NCBI RefSeq assembly: GCF_003318235.1
Contig: NZ_QOCG01000019.1
Coordinates: forward strand, 108,668 to 172,667
From: Loktanella sp. D2R18
GTDB taxonomy: Bacteria > Pseudomonadota > Alphaproteobacteria > Rhodobacterales > Rhodobacteraceae
Length of the DNA stretch: 64,000 nt
Direction of reading: 5' to 3'
Below the pieces are notes generated by a model that had not been told where the DNA came from, did not search any database, and saw only the letters and a list, made by a program, of their open reading frames with translations. Each line of letters starts with the position of its first letter. Within the stretch, counting starts at the first letter, position 1. Positions 1 to 10,276 of this stretch are shown here, piece by piece. Made by a program: the position numbers and the translations under genes.

Positions 1-559
1 TCATTTTGGCAAAAACTTGCGCTGTTGGCACCACGACCTTGGGGCGCACCAGGACAATCGCGCAGGTGGGCAGTTGCGGCACCGGTGTCAGTTCTTCACC
101 AATGCCGGACATACGCATCGGATTGGGCGCTGCCAAGCAAACTGGCACATCCGCGCCAAGCGCCGCGACGGCGGGATGCTCGGCCTCAAGCGGTGCAACA
201 CCCCAAAGTTCGGCCAGCATCGCCAAGGTAATCGCAGCATCCGACGAACCACTGCCAATGCCCGCCGCATGTGGCAGATGTTTTTCTAACGTCAATGAGG
301 CACCATTGATCACCCCACGTACCCGGCGAAGCGTCTGCGCTGCACGGATCATCAGATTGCTTTCGTCAGTTGGCACCCCGCCCGAAAACGGGCCGTGTAC
401 GCTGATCTTTAGGTCAGGCGTGATTGTCGCGCTCAACTGGTCGCAGACCCCTGCGAACACCACCAGACTATCAAGCAAATGATACCCATCGTCACGCTGC
501 CCCGTCACATGCAAGGTGAGGTTCACCTTGGCCGGGGCGATCGCCTTAATTGTCGCCAC
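1..559 (-). CDS. ispE: 4-diphosphocytidyl-2-C-methyl-D-erythritol kinase, 3' end beyond window
   Basis: GHMP-family kinase of the non-mevalonate isoprenoid pathway; it phosphorylates the 2-hydroxyl of CDP-methylerythritol in the cytoplasm. The N-terminus reads APAKVNLTLHVTG with the family lysine at about residue 11, the glycine-rich ATP loop PHAAGIGSGSSDAA lies at about 96-109, and GADVPVCL near 135-142 holds the likely catalytic Asp. Only about 186 codons are present; the C-terminal third runs off the left edge. I chose the GTG at 559, which overlaps the upstream TPR gene by 14 bp and leaves the usual short lead before APAK. Translational coupling to the TPR gene is likely. Confidence 0.93.
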   Translation of the reverse strand, partial: MATIKAIAPAKVNLTLHVTGQRDDGYHLLDSLVVFAGVCDQLSATITPDLKISVHGPFSGGVPTDESNLMIRAAQTLRRVRGVINGASLTLEKHLPHAAGIGSGSSDAAITLAMLAELWGVAPLEAEHPAVAALGADVPVCLAAPNPMRMSGIGEELTPVPQLPTCAIVLVRPKVVVPTAQVFAKM

Positions 560-2246
560 TGGCCACCCGGATCGGCGCAAGGCCTTCGTCAACCAGTACA
601 AGATCCAGCCCGCGCTCTAGTTTGTCACGGATACGTGCGGCGTCCTTTTCAAGCGGATCAAATGACAGCGCGCGGTGCCACTGGAACCGGGCTTCGATGG
701 TGCGGCCAACGGCCCAATACACATCCCCTAAATGATCGTTCACCACAGCGTCGACAGGGACGAGCGCGGCAGCACTTTCAAGCAATCCAACGGCTTCGTC
801 ATAGCGCCCAAGTTGGAACAACACCCAGCCAAGACTATCGATGATCGCACCACTATCCGGGCGCGCGTCTGCCGCAGTTTCAAGCATGCCCAAAGCCTCA
901 TCAAGCTTTTCACCGCGTTCGACTAGCGAATACCCCAAATAGTTCAACACCATCGGATGATCAGGCTGGAGCGCAAGCGCCGCTCGAAAGTCTGATTCTG
1001 CACTGGACCAATCATCCGTTTGGTGATCACAGATACCACGTGTGTAATAGACAAACCATTTGGCAGGGTTGTCATCTGAATAAAGTTCGAGCGCACTTGT
1101 GTAGGCGGCTTTTGCCGCATCAAACTGTCCATCATGGCGCAGCGCATCTCCGAGGTTTGCAAAAACCTGCGGCATATCAGAATGGCTCCGCGATAGGGCA
1201 TCCAGCACCTCGATGGCAGCATCAACGCGCCCGCCTGCCTCTAGAACATCAGCCCGGCCCAGTTCAGCGGCATAAAACGCGGGGTCATCGCGCGCGACAC
1301 TGGTGTAGGCCGCGTTGGACAGATCATATTGTTCAAGCTTTTCCAGCAAGCCTGCGGTCATCAAAACTACGCCCGAATTGTCCGGCCACAAAAAATTCGC
1401 CGAACGGGCAAACATCAATGTGTAAGCGCTATGCGCATCATCCATCACGGCGCTAGCGGTGATATGGTAGAGCTCGGCAATGCCTTGCTGGGGGGTCGCG
1501 ACTGCATCATAGGCCACAGCTTCACCTGCTGCTACCTGCGCGCGCAGCATGACCAGTTCAGGGTCCAAATTTGCTCCAAAAATCAAATCGAAAACCGTCA
1601 GCGCATCGTCATTGCGGCCCAGCTGACTAAGGATTTGAACATGGGCGATACCACTATTGCGGTTATAGCGCATCCCGCCTGCGATTGAGGTCGTAAACAC
1701 GGCTTCCGCACCTTCGAAATCACCGACGGAAGCCAGCGCATAGGCCTTGTGGGTCATTCCGTAGACAGCGAGCCCGTCTGCTTCAATGACCCGGTCAAAC
1801 GCCGCGCTCGCCTTGCGCATATCGCCGTTACCCAAATGCGCCCAAGCCTGCGCCACGCCATCAATCAACGGGCTTACCGTGCGGCCGTTTTCAAGCCCGC
1901 GAAAGATATCGTCCCAGTTTCCAGCGTCGGCAGCATCCGCTTGCAAGACCAAATGTGCCACCTGATTGCGGATATCAAGATCGGCAAGCGCCTCTGCGAT
2001 AACCACCGCTTTATCAAAATCAGCCAGCGCAACGTAGGCGGTCAAGTTCAGGTCCAAAAGATCAGCGTTCGTCGGATCAGCAAGCAAACCTTCGGCTAAA
2101 TACCGCACGCTGGTTTCAAAATTGCTGTCAAAGACGGCCTGACGGCTGGCCAAATATGCGCCTGCATCCGGATCGGCATGTGCTGCCCCACCAGAGGTCA
2201 AAAAGCAAGACACAACGAGAGCGGGAATAAAGGAACGTTTGAGCAA
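546..2246 (-). CDS. Exported tetratricopeptide-repeat protein
   Basis: A 566-residue protein starting at TTG, beginning with a Sec-type signal peptide (LKRSFIPALVVSCFLTSGGAAHA). The rest is mostly helical TPR units; the clearest lie in the C-terminal half (e.g. FANLGDALRHDGQFDAAKAA, then the stretch around NYLGYSLVERGEKLDEALG and DSLGWVLFQLGRYDEAVGLL). TPR arrays mediate protein-protein contacts; here they would act in the periplasm or at the outer membrane. The gene ends 14 bp inside ispE, so the two are probably co-transcribed. No catalytic domain is visible and the partner is unknown. The TTG start is supported by the signal peptide beginning right there. Confidence 0.85.
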   Translation of the reverse strand: MLKRSFIPALVVSCFLTSGGAAHADPDAGAYLASRQAVFDSNFETSVRYLAEGLLADPTNADLLDLNLTAYVALADFDKAVVIAEALADLDIRNQVAHLVLQADAADAGNWDDIFRGLENGRTVSPLIDGVAQAWAHLGNGDMRKASAAFDRVIEADGLAVYGMTHKAYALASVGDFEGAEAVFTTSIAGGMRYNRNSGIAHVQILSQLGRNDDALTVFDLIFGANLDPELVMLRAQVAAGEAVAYDAVATPQQGIAELYHITASAVMDDAHSAYTLMFARSANFLWPDNSGVVLMTAGLLEKLEQYDLSNAAYTSVARDDPAFYAAELGRADVLEAGGRVDAAIEVLDALSRSHSDMPQVFANLGDALRHDGQFDAAKAAYTSALELYSDDNPAKWFVYYTRGICDHQTDDWSSAESDFRAALALQPDHPMVLNYLGYSLVERGEKLDEALGMLETAADARPDSGAIIDSLGWVLFQLGRYDEAVGLLESAAALVPVDAVVNDHLGDVYWAVGRTIEARFQWHRALSFDPLEKDAARIRDKLERGLDLVLVDEGLAPIRVASGDN

Positions 2247-2474
2247 AATACAAATAAGCCTTATGGAAGTTTCAACTGCAGCCTACGCACAGCTGGCGAA
2301 GCTTGCAAACACGTCCTCGTGAACACAGCGGATCAAGCTAAATTGAAGGTTCAAAACACTGACGCTGGCACAAGAAGACAGGCCATAATGGCCCGCCCGC
2401 TTGCCCTGCCAAGACTGCTCCGCAACGCCTATTGCGTGTGACGTTTTACGTTTAGAGCGACACTACGCGACGAA

Positions 2475-2507
2475 GTGATTCGCAGTCAATAGAGTGATTC
2501 GCGAATC
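2475..2507. promoter_or_regulatory. GATTCGCGAATC palindrome with a repeated half
   Basis: The 265-bp gap between the TPR gene and the small secreted protein gene contains GTGATTCGC at 2475-2483 and again at 2494-2502; the second copy runs into the perfect 12-bp palindrome GATTCGCGAATC (2496-2507). Three GANTC motifs, the CcrM methylation site of alphaproteobacteria, fall within about 30 bp. It could be a regulator site or a methylation-sensitive element for the TPR-ispE unit about 230 bp downstream on minus. The rest of the gap shows no gene. Confidence 0.3.
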
Positions 2508-2511
2508 GGCA

Positions 2512-3018
2512 TTAACTTACCGGGGCATACGTCCGGCAATAGGGATCAATTGGCACCGGGCTGACCAAGAACGGAGTATCGGGGGGCATACCGCTTTCTT
2601 CGAGCCAGACTCCGTTAAGGCAAAAATCCTGAGCATAGTTGCCAAGGTTAAAGCCAAACCCCGGATTGCCACAGTCATTCGCGTCGCCCCCAGCGTTCCA
2701 TGCCTGTGTCACTCCAAGCCCAAGATCGCTCGGAGTCACAAAGATTTCGCGCTGCGGGTCATAGCGCAGCATCCAACTGGTGCTGGCCGTGCGCCGCGCC
2801 ATGTCCCATTTCCCGAGCAGCGTGCCTTCTTGGTAGCCTGCGATCTTGAAACGCGTCACATCCGTCTCGTCGATCATCGGCTGGCCAAGCGCGCTATCAG
2901 GAATCGTCATCTGCCCGGTCATCGTGTAACCATTTGCGCCAGTCCAACAGAAGTAGAACTCTGCGGCCTGCGCTTGATGTGCGAATAGCGCAAGGACGGT
3001 CGCCCCAATACGGATCAT
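2512..3018 (-). CDS. Small secreted protein of unknown function
   Basis: A 168-residue protein with a short signal peptide ([18 protein letters not shown]) and a mature part containing FYFCWTGANGYTMTGQMTIP and several cysteines (CWTG, DCGN, DFCLNG, YCRT) that could form disulfides in the periplasm. I do not recognise a named domain with certainty. Its ATG overlaps the folC stop (ATGA), so it is the last gene of the accD-folC transcription unit. The operon position says nothing direct about function. Confidence 0.75.
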   Translation of the reverse strand: MIRIGATVLALFAHQAQAAEFYFCWTGANGYTMTGQMTIPDSALGQPMIDETDVTRFKIAGYQEGTLLGKWDMARRTASTSWMLRYDPQREIFVTPSDLGLGVTQAWNAGGDANDCGNPGFGFNLGNYAQDFCLNGVWLEESGMPPDTPFLVSPVPIDPYCRTYAPVS

Positions 3019-4289
3019 GCGCCATTCTCGCGCATGACGTGACCCGCAAGGTAAAGCGACCCGCAGATCAATATCCGGGCGCCCGGCGTCTTGGCGGTTA
3101 TCAATTTTATTGCCTCCGCGATGCTGTCGGCAGTTGTTGCTTTCATCCCAACGGCCAACGCAGCGCGGGCGGTATCCGCCGCCGGGATTGTGTTTTTTTC
3201 GTCCGGGATCGACACGGCTGTCAAGGATGCCGATACATCCGCAAGCGGTGCCAAATAGCCGCCGATATCTTTGGTGTTCAACATACCGCAGATCAAATGC
3301 ACAGGCCGGGCAGGTTGCTGCTGTAACGTCGCCGCAATCGCGCGTCCCGCTGCGGGGTTATGCCCACCGTCCAACCACAATTCTGCGGGGTCTGCCAAAT
3401 CGACAAGCTTCCCCTTCGTCAGGCGCTCCATACGGGCAGGCCAATAAGCCGATACGACAGCCGCTTCACATGCGGCTTCATCTTTACCAAGAAGACGCAG
3501 TGTCGCAATTGCGGCCCCTGCGTTCATAATTTGGTGCGGGCCGGGCAAGTTCGGCAGCGGCAAATCCAACAGGCCATGGTCATCTTGATAGATCAGACGA
3601 TCGCGCTCTGTTCCCACATGCCATTGTTGACCATAAGCATATATCGGTGCGCCCAGACGGGCGGCAGCCGCTTCGATGACATCCATCGCTTCGTCATGCT
3701 GTGCGCCAACCACACAAGGCACGCCGCGTTTGATAATCCCCGCCTTTTCACCTGCGATCTGCGCAAGTGTATCACCCAAAAACTGTTGATGATCTAAATC
3801 GACGGGCGTAATCACAGTTATCGCAGGCTGTGCCACGACATTTGTCGCATCCAAACGACCGCCAAGCCCAACCTCTAACAACGTGTAATCAGCAGGCGTT
3901 TGCGCAAGGGCGAACAATCCGGCGACAGTCGTAATTTCGAAATAGGTTATTGGATCAGACCCGTTAGCCTCGTAGCAATGATCTAAGACGGCACAAAGCG
4001 CATCCTCAGAAATCAAATCGCCCGCAAGCCGAATGCGTTCGTGATACCGCGCTAAATGGGGTGAGGTATAAGCATGTACGGATGATCCAGCCGCTTCAAG
4101 CCCGGCGCGGATCATCGCTTGCGTTGACCCTTTGCCATTGGTGCCCGCCAAATGGATGACAGGGGGCAGGTTCTTTTGCGGGTTGCCCAGCTTTTCGAGC
4201 AACGTCCAGACACGGTCCAACGTCAGATCAATGACCTTAGGGTGTAAGGCCATCATCCGATCAAGGATCACATCAGACCCGGCGGTCAC
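3015..4289 (-). CDS. folC: Bifunctional folylpolyglutamate/dihydrofolate synthase
   Basis: Mur-ligase-family enzyme that adds glutamate to dihydropteroate or folate using ATP. The ATP loop [11 protein letters not shown] is at residues 46-56, followed by the family's AYTSPHL and ERIR segments. [14 protein letters not shown] and [12 protein letters not shown] match the central domain, and [14 protein letters not shown] matches the start of the C-terminal domain. Length (424 aa) is normal. The start overlaps the accD stop and the stop overlaps the next gene (both ATGA), showing tight coupling accD-folC-secreted protein, a common arrangement in proteobacteria. Confidence 0.95.
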   Translation of the reverse strand: MTAGSDVILDRMMALHPKVIDLTLDRVWTLLEKLGNPQKNLPPVIHLAGTNGKGSTQAMIRAGLEAAGSSVHAYTSPHLARYHERIRLAGDLISEDALCAVLDHCYEANGSDPITYFEITTVAGLFALAQTPADYTLLEVGLGGRLDATNVVAQPAITVITPVDLDHQQFLGDTLAQIAGEKAGIIKRGVPCVVGAQHDEAMDVIEAAAARLGAPIYAYGQQWHVGTERDRLIYQDDHGLLDLPLPNLPGPHQIMNAGAAIATLRLLGKDEAACEAAVVSAYWPARMERLTKGKLVDLADPAELWLDGGHNPAAGRAIAATLQQQPARPVHLICGMLNTKDIGGYLAPLADVSASLTAVSIPDEKNTIPAADTARAALAVGMKATTADSIAEAIKLITAKTPGARILICGSLYLAGHVMRENGA

Positions 4290-5218
4290 TTTTCTGGTTC
4301 CGCCGGAGTTTCAATGTGTTCTGCCACAACGGTTTCTTCGGGCGCAGGCAAATCACCCTTGATTGGGGCATCAAGCCCCATCAACATCCGCACGATCGTA
4401 ACCAATTCATCCTTAAGATCGGGGCGCTTTGTCACCCGGTCCAACATTCCGTGATCCAGCAAATACTCAGCACGCTGGAAGCCTTCTGGCAGTTTTTCAC
4501 CAATGGTTTGTTCGATCACGCGGGCACCAGCAAAACCGATCAGCGCATTGGGTTCGGCGATTTGCACATCACCTAGCATCGCATAGGACGCAGTAACCCC
4601 GCCCGTGGTCGGATGGGTCAAGACCACAATATAGGGCAGCCCCGCCTCTTTTAGCATCTGCACGGCAATCGTTGTGCGCGGCATTTGCATGAGGCCAAGA
4701 ATACCCTCTTGCATACGTGCGCCACCGGCTGCGGAAAACAAAATCAGCGGGCGGCCCAACGCAATCGCGCGTTCGGCAGCGGCCACAATCGCATTGCCGA
4801 CATACATCGACATCGACCCGCCCATGAAGGAAAAGTCTTGCACGGCGACAACAACACCGGTGCGACCCATGTCGCCTTCGGCGACCAGCATTGCATCTTT
4901 TTCGCCAGTCTTTTTACGCGCATCTTTGATCCGGTCGGTGTATTTCTTTTGGTCCCGAAAGTGCAACGGATCAGCGACAGGTTCTGGCACGGGGACATCG
5001 ACAAAAACGCCGCCATCGAACACCGAAATCAGGCGATCACGCGCGGAAATCGCCATGTGATGATCGCAATTTGTACAAACATTCAGATTGTCCGCCAATT
5101 CACGGTGAAACAGCATCGTTCCGCACTCGGGACATTTCGTCCAAAGGTTCTCAGGCACCTCGCGGCGCGAAAACAGTGAATTGATCGTCGGACGGACGTA
5201 GTTGGTGATCCAGTTCAT
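4286..5218 (-). CDS. accD: Acetyl-CoA carboxylase carboxyltransferase subunit beta
   Basis: Beta subunit of acetyl-CoA carboxylase carboxyltransferase; with AccA it moves CO2 from carboxybiotin to acetyl-CoA to give malonyl-CoA. The N-terminal zinc ribbon is complete: Cys29, Cys32, Cys48 and Cys51. The crotonase-like core includes [12 protein letters not shown] and [18 protein letters not shown] placed the start at the ATG encoding [10 protein letters not shown]; an in-frame upstream extension lacks the family's usual start. The acidic, proline-rich C-terminal tail is variable. First gene of the accD-folC unit. Confidence 0.95.
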   Translation of the reverse strand: MNWITNYVRPTINSLFSRREVPENLWTKCPECGTMLFHRELADNLNVCTNCDHHMAISARDRLISVFDGGVFVDVPVPEPVADPLHFRDQKKYTDRIKDARKKTGEKDAMLVAEGDMGRTGVVVAVQDFSFMGGSMSMYVGNAIVAAAERAIALGRPLILFSAAGGARMQEGILGLMQMPRTTIAVQMLKEAGLPYIVVLTHPTTGGVTASYAMLGDVQIAEPNALIGFAGARVIEQTIGEKLPEGFQRAEYLLDHGMLDRVTKRPDLKDELVTIVRMLMGLDAPIKGDLPAPEETVVAEHIETPAEPEK

Positions 5219-5412
5219 TGGCGCGCCTTTTGCAGTATTGCCTCTCAAATATGACGGGGCGTCACGAAATGCAATCAATGGCGTTCATTCAGCGAGTGAC
5301 TGCGGCGCGCCATCAACTGCGCCGCGATATAAAACCGATCATTAACTGCATTTTATATCATAGACTCTACCCTGAGAAAAAATCAGCGACGAAAAGACCG
5401 AAACGGAGAGTT

Positions 5413-6081
5413 ATGGGAACGCAAACAAAAGCCCCTCAAAAAGTTTTGCCTCAGGCGACGCGGCGCGCTCAGCCGGCAGGAGCCTCGCAGCAACACAACC
5501 CCGCATTAGCGCAATTGCGTGACGCAGCAGAACACAGCCCGGCGCTCACCAATCTGCGTCAACTTCAGCGCGACGCAAACGCCCTGACTAGGGGACCGCT
5601 TCAGCGGGTAGTTAAAAAAAATTCGGTCCCGTGGGGCCTGGACAAAGACAAGTGGCTGTCATCGGAAACGGGCGGCAAGCTATACGAGACAGAACAATTG
5701 GCGCAGGAAGCCGACGACGCGGCAAGAGCAATGAGAGAGATCGCCGAGGAAGCGGCTTGGCAACAACAAGCGGATCAACACCGCTGGAAGTTTCGGGACA
5801 CGACCGGCCGCCTAACCGCACATTATGAGGATGGATGGGGCACACTGTACGGCATCACTTCAAGCGCCGCACTCCAACAATACATTTCTCAGCACAAAGT
5901 CGATGGCGATGTGCCCGGAAAATATACGATCGACTTGGGCCGCTTTAACCACGCAGTTGAACACTCCAGACAAAAATGCACGATCATGTATGATGTCTGG
6001 GAAAAAGAAATCGAGGTAGGACCAATTAAACGGAACATCGCGGTGCGCGATGTTTTTCACTGTGGGCCAACGTCTGGCTAA
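5413..6081 (+). CDS. Unknown protein with effector-like LQ/PLQR N-terminus
   Basis: A 222-residue protein preceded by GGAGAG at 5405-5410. Residues 1 to about 60 are low-complexity (Ala, Gln, Pro, Arg) and contain two loosely repeated units, NPALAQLRDAAEHSP and LTNLRQLQRDANALT, ending in GPLQRVV. Such short LQ/LR repeats closing in a PLQR or VVQR motif are what I recall from the N-termini of proteins encoded with extracellular contractile injection systems; that link is inference. A helical acidic stretch follows (about 90-120), then a globular-looking region with HYEDGWGTLYGI and a CTIMYDVWEKEIEVG strand. No signal peptide and no recognised catalytic domain. It stands alone, convergent with the CPBP gene 6 bp away. 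Confidence 0.7.
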   Translation: MGTQTKAPQKVLPQATRRAQPAGASQQHNPALAQLRDAAEHSPALTNLRQLQRDANALTRGPLQRVVKKNSVPWGLDKDKWLSSETGGKLYETEQLAQEADDAARAMREIAEEAAWQQQADQHRWKFRDTTGRLTAHYEDGWGTLYGITSSAALQQYISQHKVDGDVPGKYTIDLGRFNHAVEHSRQKCTIMYDVWEKEIEVGPIKRNIAVRDVFHCGPTSG

Positions 6082-6087
6082 ATTACG

Positions 6088-7002
6088 TTATCGCCGGATC
6101 GCGATCCTTGCGGCGAGCCACATGACCAGCACCGAGAGGAACTGCGCCGCCATCTGTAAAATCACCCAAGGTGTCATCAGCGCCTCGATACCGTCGCTAT
6201 AAGACGCTGGGTCTTCGTAGGGGAATAGAAACAGCGCGACACCGCTCCCCGGCCAACCGGCGATCGCATAAAGTAAAATCGCAAAAGCATTGTTCGCAAG
6301 GTGCAGCCCGATTGCAGGACCCAAATTGCCACTTCGCGCGGTCAGATCAGCACAAGCGGCCCCCAGCATCGCGGCCCAAAACGCCCAAAGCGCCCCTTCG
6401 GCAGCCCCGTGACCGTTCCAATAATGGAGCCCACCAAACAAAACTGACGGGATGCCCATCCAAACCCACCGCCGCGAAGAAAGATTGGCCAGTTGTTGTT
6501 GCAGATAGCCGCGAAACATCAGCTCTTCGGTGCCGACTTGGACCAATAATACAAATAGCGTGATTGGAATCAGCGCCACCCAGCCCATCAATGGGCGCAT
6601 TTTTGCGCCGCTAAAATCGTACCATGGGGGCAACAGCTCTTGTGCGCAAAGAACCGCTGCGACGGCCAAGGTCACAGCAACAAGATCACGCCACGCGGCA
6701 TCCACAGGCCCGATCATCGTCCAAAACCCCCGCCCATGCAGTAGGTTCACCAACATCACCAATCCGGCCCCGCCAATGCCAAATGTTAGAAACTGCATCA
6801 GTGTCCCAAAGGTTGAAACACCTTCTACATATGCGTTTTGCGCCCCGATCGGCGCTAAAAATTCGGCTACGATACTGCTGGAAAGCGCAAAAATCAGCTC
6901 GAATCCGACAACCACAAACACAATCCGCCACAGCTGTGCCCGCCGTGCGGCGGCGGCGATAAACGACTGATGGGGCGCATATGGGTCAGACATGCGGGAC
7001 AT
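6088..7002 (-). CDS. CPBP-family intramembrane glutamic protease
   Basis: Polytopic membrane protein of the CPBP (CAAX protease/bacteriocin-processing, Abi) family. The signature [13 protein letters not shown] carries the catalytic glutamates, followed by the second motif [12 protein letters not shown] with the expected His and a third near [14 protein letters not shown]. Several hydrophobic segments span the chain. The start could be the ATG at 7002 or the one at 6993 (MSDPYAPHQ); neither has a strong ribosome site. It is divergent from ilvD. Substrate unknown; family members process prenylated proteins or peptides or act in immunity to bacteriocins. Confidence 0.85.
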   Translation of the reverse strand: MSRMSDPYAPHQSFIAAAARRAQLWRIVFVVVGFELIFALSSSIVAEFLAPIGAQNAYVEGVSTFGTLMQFLTFGIGGAGLVMLVNLLHGRGFWTMIGPVDAAWRDLVAVTLAVAAVLCAQELLPPWYDFSGAKMRPLMGWVALIPITLFVLLVQVGTEELMFRGYLQQQLANLSSRRWVWMGIPSVLFGGLHYWNGHGAAEGALWAFWAAMLGAACADLTARSGNLGPAIGLHLANNAFAILLYAIAGWPGSGVALFLFPYEDPASYSDGIEALMTPWVILQMAAQFLSVLVMWLAARIAIRR

Positions 7003-7099
7003 TAGGCCGCGCATCAACGCAGCTGCAAGCACAGTTCTAACTTGCGTCACCTGCGCCCAACTTTTAGACCTTGCCCAAATGTTCCCGGGAGACAAGCTA

Positions 7100-8833
7100 A
7101 TGCTTAAAGGCAAAGCCGATAAAACCAACCTACCAAGCCGTCACGTCACAGAAGGCCCAAGCCGCGCGCCACACCGGTCGTATTTCTACGCGATGGGTCT
7201 GGACGAAGACGATATTGCACAGCCATTTGTTGGCGTTGCCACCTGCTGGAACGAAGCAGCCCCTTGTAACATTTCGCTGAATCGTCAGGCGCAGGCTGTT
7301 AAGCTTGGCGTCAAGGCGGCCAACGGCACCCCGCGCGAATTCACGACCATCACAGTCACCGACGGCATCGCGATGGGCCACGAAGGCATGCGTTCGTCGC
7401 TCGCTTCACGTGAAGCCATTGCCGACACCGTTGAATTGACCATGCGCGGCCACTGCTATGACGCGATTGTGGGTCTTGCGGGTTGTGACAAATCCTTGCC
7501 CGGCATGATGATGGCGATGGTGCGTTTGAACACGCCGTCAGTATTTATCTACGGTGGCTCAATCCTTCCGGGGCGGTTGAATGGCAAAGACGTGACTGTC
7601 CAAGACGTGTTCGAGGCCGTTGGCCAACACCAAGCTGGCAATATGTCTGACGCAGAGCTTGAAGTGCTTGAACGCGTCGCATGCCCCTCTGCGGGCGCAT
7701 GTGGTGGTCAGTTTACCGCCAACACAATGGCCTGTGTCTCCGAGGCGATCGGCCTTGCCCTGATGAACTCATCCGGTGCCCCTGCCCCATATGAGAGCCG
7801 CGATCAATATGGCGAGGCATCTGGTCAGGCTGTCATGAACCTGATCGAAAAGAACATCCGCGCGCGTGACATCGTTACACGCAAGTCGCTGGAAAACGCG
7901 GCACGTGTGGTGGCCTGTACCGGTGGCTCTACAAATGCGGGTCTGCACCTACCTGCTATTGCGCATGAAGCTGGAATTGATTTTGACCTTGGCGATGTTT
8001 GCGACATCTTCCGCGACACACCTTACTTTGTCGATCTGAAGCCGGGCGGCCAATATGTGGCCAAAGATCTTTATGAGGCTGGCGGCGTTCCTGTTGTGAT
8101 GAAAGAACTGCGCAAAGCAGGCTTGATGCACGAAGACTGCATGACCGCAACGGGCCGAACCATGGGCGAAGAGCTCGACATGATCAAAGGCGAAGCTGAC
8201 GGCAAGGTTATCTACTCTGTCGAAAACCCAATCACCAAAACAGGTGGTGTTGTTGGGCTTAAGGGTAATGTGGCCCCAGAAGGCGCAATTGTGAAAGTCG
8301 CTGGCATGAGCGAAGACCAGCAAGTCTTTACCGGCCCAGCCCGCGTATTTGAATGTGAAGAGGAAGCCTTTGAAGCGGTCAAAGCCCGCGAATACAAAGA
8401 AGGCGAAGTATTGGTCATCCGCAACGAAGGCCCATCAGGCGGCCCCGGCATGCGTGAAATGCTCGCCACAACCGCTGCTTTGTCTGGCCAAGGCATGGGT
8501 AAAAAGGTCGCGCTGATCACGGACGGTCGCTTCTCTGGGGCGACACGCGGGTTCTGTGTGGGCCACGTTGGACCGGAGGCCGCACATGGTGGTCCGATTG
8601 CCTTGCTCGAAGATGGGGATGTGATCACCATCAACGCGATCACTGGCGAATTGTCCGTTGATTTGACGGATGATGTGCTGGCGGCACGCAAAGCCAATTG
8701 GACAGGTGCGAAGGATACGATCTATGCATCTGGCGCGCTGTGGAAATACGCGCAGCTGGTTGGGTCCACACGTCTTGGGGCGGTCACACACCCCGGCGCG
8801 AAAGACGAAAAACACATTTACATGGACCTCTAG
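7100..8833 (+). CDS. ilvD: Dihydroxy-acid dehydratase
   Basis: Converts 2,3-dihydroxy-3-methyl(butanoate/valerate) to the 2-keto acids in branched-chain amino acid synthesis, using an Fe-S cluster and Mg2+. The three conserved cysteine motifs are present: [20 protein letters not shown] and [34 protein letters not shown] near the C-terminus is the family signature. The 577-aa length is typical. The start at 7100 has GGGAGA at 7087-7092 just upstream; an in-frame upstream extension is not supported. The lipoprotein gene follows after 4 bp. Confidence 0.96.
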   Translation: MLKGKADKTNLPSRHVTEGPSRAPHRSYFYAMGLDEDDIAQPFVGVATCWNEAAPCNISLNRQAQAVKLGVKAANGTPREFTTITVTDGIAMGHEGMRSSLASREAIADTVELTMRGHCYDAIVGLAGCDKSLPGMMMAMVRLNTPSVFIYGGSILPGRLNGKDVTVQDVFEAVGQHQAGNMSDAELEVLERVACPSAGACGGQFTANTMACVSEAIGLALMNSSGAPAPYESRDQYGEASGQAVMNLIEKNIRARDIVTRKSLENAARVVACTGGSTNAGLHLPAIAHEAGIDFDLGDVCDIFRDTPYFVDLKPGGQYVAKDLYEAGGVPVVMKELRKAGLMHEDCMTATGRTMGEELDMIKGEADGKVIYSVENPITKTGGVVGLKGNVAPEGAIVKVAGMSEDQQVFTGPARVFECEEEAFEAVKAREYKEGEVLVIRNEGPSGGPGMREMLATTAALSGQGMGKKVALITDGRFSGATRGFCVGHVGPEAAHGGPIALLEDGDVITINAITGELSVDLTDDVLAARKANWTGAKDTIYASGALWKYAQLVGSTRLGAVTHPGAKDEKHIYMDL

Positions 8834-8837
8834 ACCC

Positions 8838-9446
8838 ATGTTTCGCGCTCTCGCGTGTCTGGCTGGGGTGTTGGCGTTCGCCGCTTGCACCCCGGATGCC
8901 GCGCAAAAATCTGTGATTTTCAATGAAAGCAGTGTCATTGTCCAAGCCCCAACCGGGTATTGCATTGACGGCCCAGCCAGCATACCCAGTTCCGGGTTTG
9001 CCGTGATTGCGCCTTGCGCCTCATTGGGCGGCACACAGGCGATGCCCAGCGCAGCGGCTGTCGCAACAATTCAAATCGGCGCGGCAGAATCTGGCGCAGT
9101 GGACGGTTCTGAAGCCACGCTGCGAGATTTCTTGGAAAGCGATGCGGGTGCAACACTCCTTAGTAGTAGCGGCGATAGCAGCACGATCAGCGCGGTTGAA
9201 GCCCAAGCCGCCGATGGCCGCGTTATCGTCCATTTCAACGACAGCGCACCCCACAGGCTACAGGGCCTGCAGACACAGGAATGGCGCGCGTTCAAAGACG
9301 TCAACGGGCGGCTCGTGACGGTCGCACTGCGCGGGTTGGCAAGTGTACCGCTTGATGACAGCACAGGTATTTGGTTGCTCAACGCGATGACCACTGCCGT
9401 GAAACCCGTTGTGTTTGAATCGGCTGCGCAGACATCTGAACCTTAA
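8838..9446 (+). CDS. Putative lipoprotein
   Basis: A 202-residue protein opening with MFRALACLAGVLAFAAC, a signal sequence ending in a lipobox (FAAC) with the acylated Cys at about residue 17. The mature region has no motif I recognise; FKDVNGRLVTVALRGLASVPL is its best-formed strand region. It begins 4 bp after ilvD and is probably co-transcribed, but a functional link is not implied. Likely a roseobacter-conserved envelope lipoprotein. Confidence 0.78.
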   Translation: MFRALACLAGVLAFAACTPDAAQKSVIFNESSVIVQAPTGYCIDGPASIPSSGFAVIAPCASLGGTQAMPSAAAVATIQIGAAESGAVDGSEATLRDFLESDAGATLLSSSGDSSTISAVEAQAADGRVIVHFNDSAPHRLQGLQTQEWRAFKDVNGRLVTVALRGLASVPLDDSTGIWLLNAMTTAVKPVVFESAAQTSEP

Positions 9447-9493
9447 GAGCATTCATGCTAGACTAGGTGTGCAACAAAGGGCGACGCATCGTG

Positions 9494-10261
9494 ATGAACC
9501 CAAATTCAGTTCTTGGACGGCTCGCGCAAAGGGTATCGCTCGCGCGGTGGGCAAAGGCTGCGCGCGCTGCAAATAGCACCGAACTGACCAAACTGCGCGC
9601 GCTGCGCCAAAATGCACGGCAGTTATTGGCGCCACTGCAAGAGCTTAACCAAATCGCGGAAACCCGTCTAGCACGCCCGCGTATCGGGTCCACCACATTT
9701 GCCCGCCCTGTTGGCACCGACTGGTCCTGGCGGCCAATGGTTTGGCGGGCTGCCCTACCCAAACGCGGGCTGGCCCCTGCAAAAAACAAAGACAGGCTAG
9801 GCCACGAGATTGGAATTTTCCACGACTGCAAACAGCCCGAAATCACGTTGTCGCAATACCGCAATTCTGACTCCGATGATCTGGCGGCATATGGTGTCGC
9901 ACTTGAGGTATTTCATTTCGACGGGAGCTTCTTGTCACTTGTGCTTGATCTGCCTACATCGGCCTGTGATGGGTTAAAAAAACGGCATGTTCTTGAAATT
10001 GCCGCTGTCATCGACCGCGAGGTACCGATCAACATTTATGCGCGGCTGAACCTGAAACATGGCCCCAATACAGAGCAATCCCTTTTGACGTTGCCAGCAG
10101 AGCATCGTGAATCCTCGGTCGCATTTGATCTCGCGTATATGCAAGTCAATGAAGCCCGCGCAGAAAAAATCTGGATCGACCTCTTGTTCGAAACCCCGCA
10201 AATGAACAAAATTACGATCCGCGATGTTACCGTTTGCCGCTATCCACGCGCGGAAATCTAG
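9494..10261 (+). CDS. DUF6478-like conserved roseobacter protein
   Basis: A 255-residue protein with an Arg/Ala-rich helical N-terminus (RAARAANSTELTKLRALRQ) and a beta-rich C-terminal two thirds containing WSWRPMVWRAAL, IGIFHDCKQPEITLSQYRN and FDGSFLSLVLDLP. I recall this pattern as a family conserved across Rhodobacteraceae (DUF6478), with no known function; the assignment is from memory. ATG at 9494 is chosen over the adjacent GTG at 9491. The next gene starts 15 bp after the stop, so the two probably form an operon. Confidence 0.75.
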   Translation: MNPNSVLGRLAQRVSLARWAKAARAANSTELTKLRALRQNARQLLAPLQELNQIAETRLARPRIGSTTFARPVGTDWSWRPMVWRAALPKRGLAPAKNKDRLGHEIGIFHDCKQPEITLSQYRNSDSDDLAAYGVALEVFHFDGSFLSLVLDLPTSACDGLKKRHVLEIAAVIDREVPINIYARLNLKHGPNTEQSLLTLPAEHRESSVAFDLAYMQVNEARAEKIWIDLLFETPQMNKITIRDVTVCRYPRAEI

Positions 10262-10276
10262 GGCGAAGGATATAGG

